NCBI GenBank assembly: GCA_021154405.1
Contig: JAJKIP010000027.1
Span: 1 to 34,967, forward strand
Reading direction: 5' to 3'
DNA length: 34,967 nt
From: Segetibacter sp.
Lineage (GTDB): Bacteria; Bacteroidota; Bacteroidia; Chitinophagales; Chitinophagaceae
Below the pieces are notes generated by a model. That model did no database searches and was not told where the DNA came from. It worked only from the letters and a program-made list of their open reading frames with translations. Positions 33,320 to 34,967 of this stretch are shown here, piece after piece. Position 1 is the stretch's first letter; each line of letters opens with the position of its first letter. The position numbers were made by a program, and so were the translations under genes.

Positions 33320-34222
33320 TTAAGGTAGAATCACAATACGACTCTTGGCACCATTGTTCCAGGTAAGCTTGGCTTTGTTATCACAATCACCGTTATTCGG
33401 GGCGCCGTAATCAAGGAATAATTCACGGTCATTGATCTTTATTTTAAGTATACCATCATTAATCCAGTGGCAAGCCACTTTCTTGATGAGGGCTGATTCA
33501 GTATTAAGCGTAATTGTAACACCGTTATTGAATTCAGTCTGTGAGCGGCCTTCAATGTTGAAAACATCATCAATCAGGTCATCAGTAGTTCCTCCATCAG
33601 TTTGCTTTACATGGCGAATGGCATTGTATTTATATCCTCTGCCATTAGGGAAATTTACTTTTCCATCAACTATCTGGGTAGTGAATTTGATATTTCCGTT
33701 TTCACTAAGGTTGGTGATTACCTTGGTACCTTCAACATGGGCACGATTCAGATAAAAATCCTTAAGGGTAATTGTCAATACAGAACCAGAGTGACGAATA
33801 GGACCTGTAAAATGCAATACTATGGCACCTTTCCGGAGTTTACCATCCAGTCCTACGCAACCATCACCAAAATCAATTGTTACTGTTTTAGGGTAACTAC
33901 CATCATCCGGGGTAACAGAAATCTGGGCACATTGTCCAATACGAGCTCTTAATCGGACAAACGGAAAAAAACGGGCAGATTCATCTCCTTTAGCGGCGCT
34001 GGCAAGACCTTCTTCATCAGCGGCAGTGAAACTGATATCTTCAATATCATCATAGCTTGCTTCTGCTTCTGTACTTTCTTCAGAATAAGCCACGGCATCA
34101 TCTTCTGTTACTGCAGGCGTTGCATTCTGATTATTATTTTCTTTCTGGCAGGAGAAAAGAAACGCAGCCAGGAAAATGGCAACACAGGCTACAGCAATTC
34201 GGTTAAAAGTGAGAAATTTCAT
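33320..34222 (-). CDS. Lipoprotein of unknown function
   Basis: This encodes a 300-residue protein. The start at ATG 34222 gives MKFLTFNRIAVACVAIFLAAFLFSC, a lipoprotein signal with Cys25; a longer in-frame start at 34279 adds residues without signal character. An acidic low-complexity stretch (DDAVAYSEESTEAEASYDDIEDI) precedes a beta-rich domain. That domain contains VTIDFGDGCVGLDGKLRKGAIVLHFTGPIRHSGSVLTITL and ends in KLTWNNGAKSRIVIL. The DFGDGC.G.DGK.RKG pattern recurs in Bacteroidota lipoproteins of unknown function. It is divergent from the membrane-protein gene at 34325 and ends before an intrinsic terminator. Confidence 0.82.
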   Translation of the reverse strand: MKFLTFNRIAVACVAIFLAAFLFSCQKENNNQNATPAVTEDDAVAYSEESTEAEASYDDIEDISFTAADEEGLASAAKGDESARFFPFVRLRARIGQCAQISVTPDDGSYPKTVTIDFGDGCVGLDGKLRKGAIVLHFTGPIRHSGSVLTITLKDFYLNRAHVEGTKVITNLSENGNIKFTTQIVDGKVNFPNGRGYKYNAIRHVKQTDGGTTDDLIDDVFNIEGRSQTEFNNGVTITLNTESALIKKVACHWINDGILKIKINDRELFLDYGAPNNGDCDNKAKLTWNNGAKSRIVILP

Positions 34223-34324
34223 GACTATACTTTTAGGGTTATGGGAATTAATAACGCAACTTTGGAACGTTGGCGGCAAGGAAAGTTTAACGACACCTTA
34301 AAATATTTTAATAATTCGCTATAA

Positions 34325-34967
34325 ATGAAGGAAATCATTGGGTTTATCCGGCTGTATGCCAAAGAGATAAATAAACCGGTTCTACTGATTAGCGCTTTAT
34401 TTATGGCAGCCCTGATCTGGCTCAATTACGCATATAGCCTGGAAAACAGGCTGATTCATGAAATAGGCGCTCCATGGCCAGGGATCAAAGCTCATTTCCT
34501 AATATCCTTTGCAGCATTCGTTTTTCCCTATTTGTTATTATTGGCCAGGAAAAAAGAAACCCATCAATTAAGACCAGCTTTTTTCTTTTGCCTGCTCATT
34601 GCACCATTTTTATTTGCAGTCAAAGTAAGTATGGATACCACCATTACAGCATCAGCAGATCCCTGGTGGAATGAATACTGGAATGATGTTATTTACTGGC
34701 CTCCCCGATTGTTAATGCTATTGGTTTGTCTGGCACTTATACGATGGATATTACTGCCGGAAGAAAATAGCTTTTATGGTGCCCGGGTGAAGAAAATGAA
34801 TTGGAAACCCTACTGGATAATGTTACTCATAATGGTGCCATTAATTTCCATTGCTTCTACCCAGCCTGATTTTCTGGCAACTTATCCTAAAATGAAGGAG
34901 ATACTTCCTCTCCCACCGAATGCTCATCCAGCCTGGTGGTATAAGGTATTATTTGAATTGTCTTACG
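34325..34967 (+). CDS. Membrane protein, 3' end cut by the window edge
   Basis: An open frame from ATG 34325 runs without a stop to the last base, giving at least 214 residues. It begins MKEIIGFIRLYAKEINKPVLL and has hydrophobic segments at about 19-35, 59-74, 86-100, 134-150 and 163-178. Trp-rich loops occur (DPWWNEYWNDVIYWPPR). The layout, with a long N-terminal membrane part before the cut, could fit a CPBP-type intramembrane protease. The catalytic motifs that would prove this lie beyond the window. It is divergent from the lipoprotein gene at 33320-34222. Confidence 0.8.
   Translation, partial: MKEIIGFIRLYAKEINKPVLLISALFMAALIWLNYAYSLENRLIHEIGAPWPGIKAHFLISFAAFVFPYLLLLARKKETHQLRPAFFFCLLIAPFLFAVKVSMDTTITASADPWWNEYWNDVIYWPPRLLMLLVCLALIRWILLPEENSFYGARVKKMNWKPYWIMLLIMVPLISIASTQPDFLATYPKMKEILPLPPNAHPAWWYKVLFELSY

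Overview
The window reads as a chromosomal segment of a Bacteroidota bacterium, most likely a member of the Chitinophagaceae or a close relative. The evidence is two TonB-dependent receptors with carboxypeptidase-like N-terminal domains, a DUF5686 outer-membrane protein, many lipoproteins, a BlaI/M56 pair, and repeated promoter-like sites of the Bacteroidota type (TTTG or TTG, about 19-20 bases, TAnnTTTG). Shine-Dalgarno sequences are mostly weak. I see no insertion sequence, phage gene, CRISPR array or rRNA.

Layout, left to right. Positions 1-156 hold no supportable gene and lead into tRNA-His (157-231), which is followed by a 16-bp perfect inverted repeat. A DUF445-like membrane protein and a TonB-dependent receptor (997-3678) follow, ending in a strong hairpin terminator. 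Next is a three-gene glycan cluster (3902-7143): a Gfo/Idh/MocA sugar-nucleotide oxidoreductase and two glycosyltransferases with TTG and GTG starts. It runs tail-to-tail into ftsE. A BlaI-type repressor is translationally coupled to a large M56 metallopeptidase that also carries an N-acetylmuramoyl-L-alanine amidase domain and two plug-like repeats (7937-10458). This is the most unusual locus in the window. It is followed by purM, ribF, a lipoprotein gene and holA.

The middle holds two paralogous membrane-anchored coiled-coil proteins in tandem (14746-15729 and 16020-16943), the second TonB-dependent receptor (minus strand), purC, a small lipoprotein gene and a secreted lactonase-like beta-propeller. 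From 22800 to 34222 every gene is on the minus strand: an orphan membrane histidine kinase, the tRNA-modifying rhodanese TrhO, the DUF5686 protein, a small membrane protein, a penicillin acylase family hydrolase, a phytase-like/esterase-like lipoprotein and two further lipoproteins. A divergent membrane-protein gene is cut by the right edge.

Much of the window concerns the cell envelope: import receptors, glycan assembly, division (FtsE), wall-stress sensing or remodelling (BlaI/M56-amidase), and surface or periplasmic lipoproteins. Scattered among these are housekeeping genes (purM, purC, ribF, holA, trhO, tRNA-His). Four convergent gene pairs end within a few bases of each other or overlap at their 3' ends. 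Several genes appear to have very short or absent 5' leaders, judged from the position of the -7-like box.
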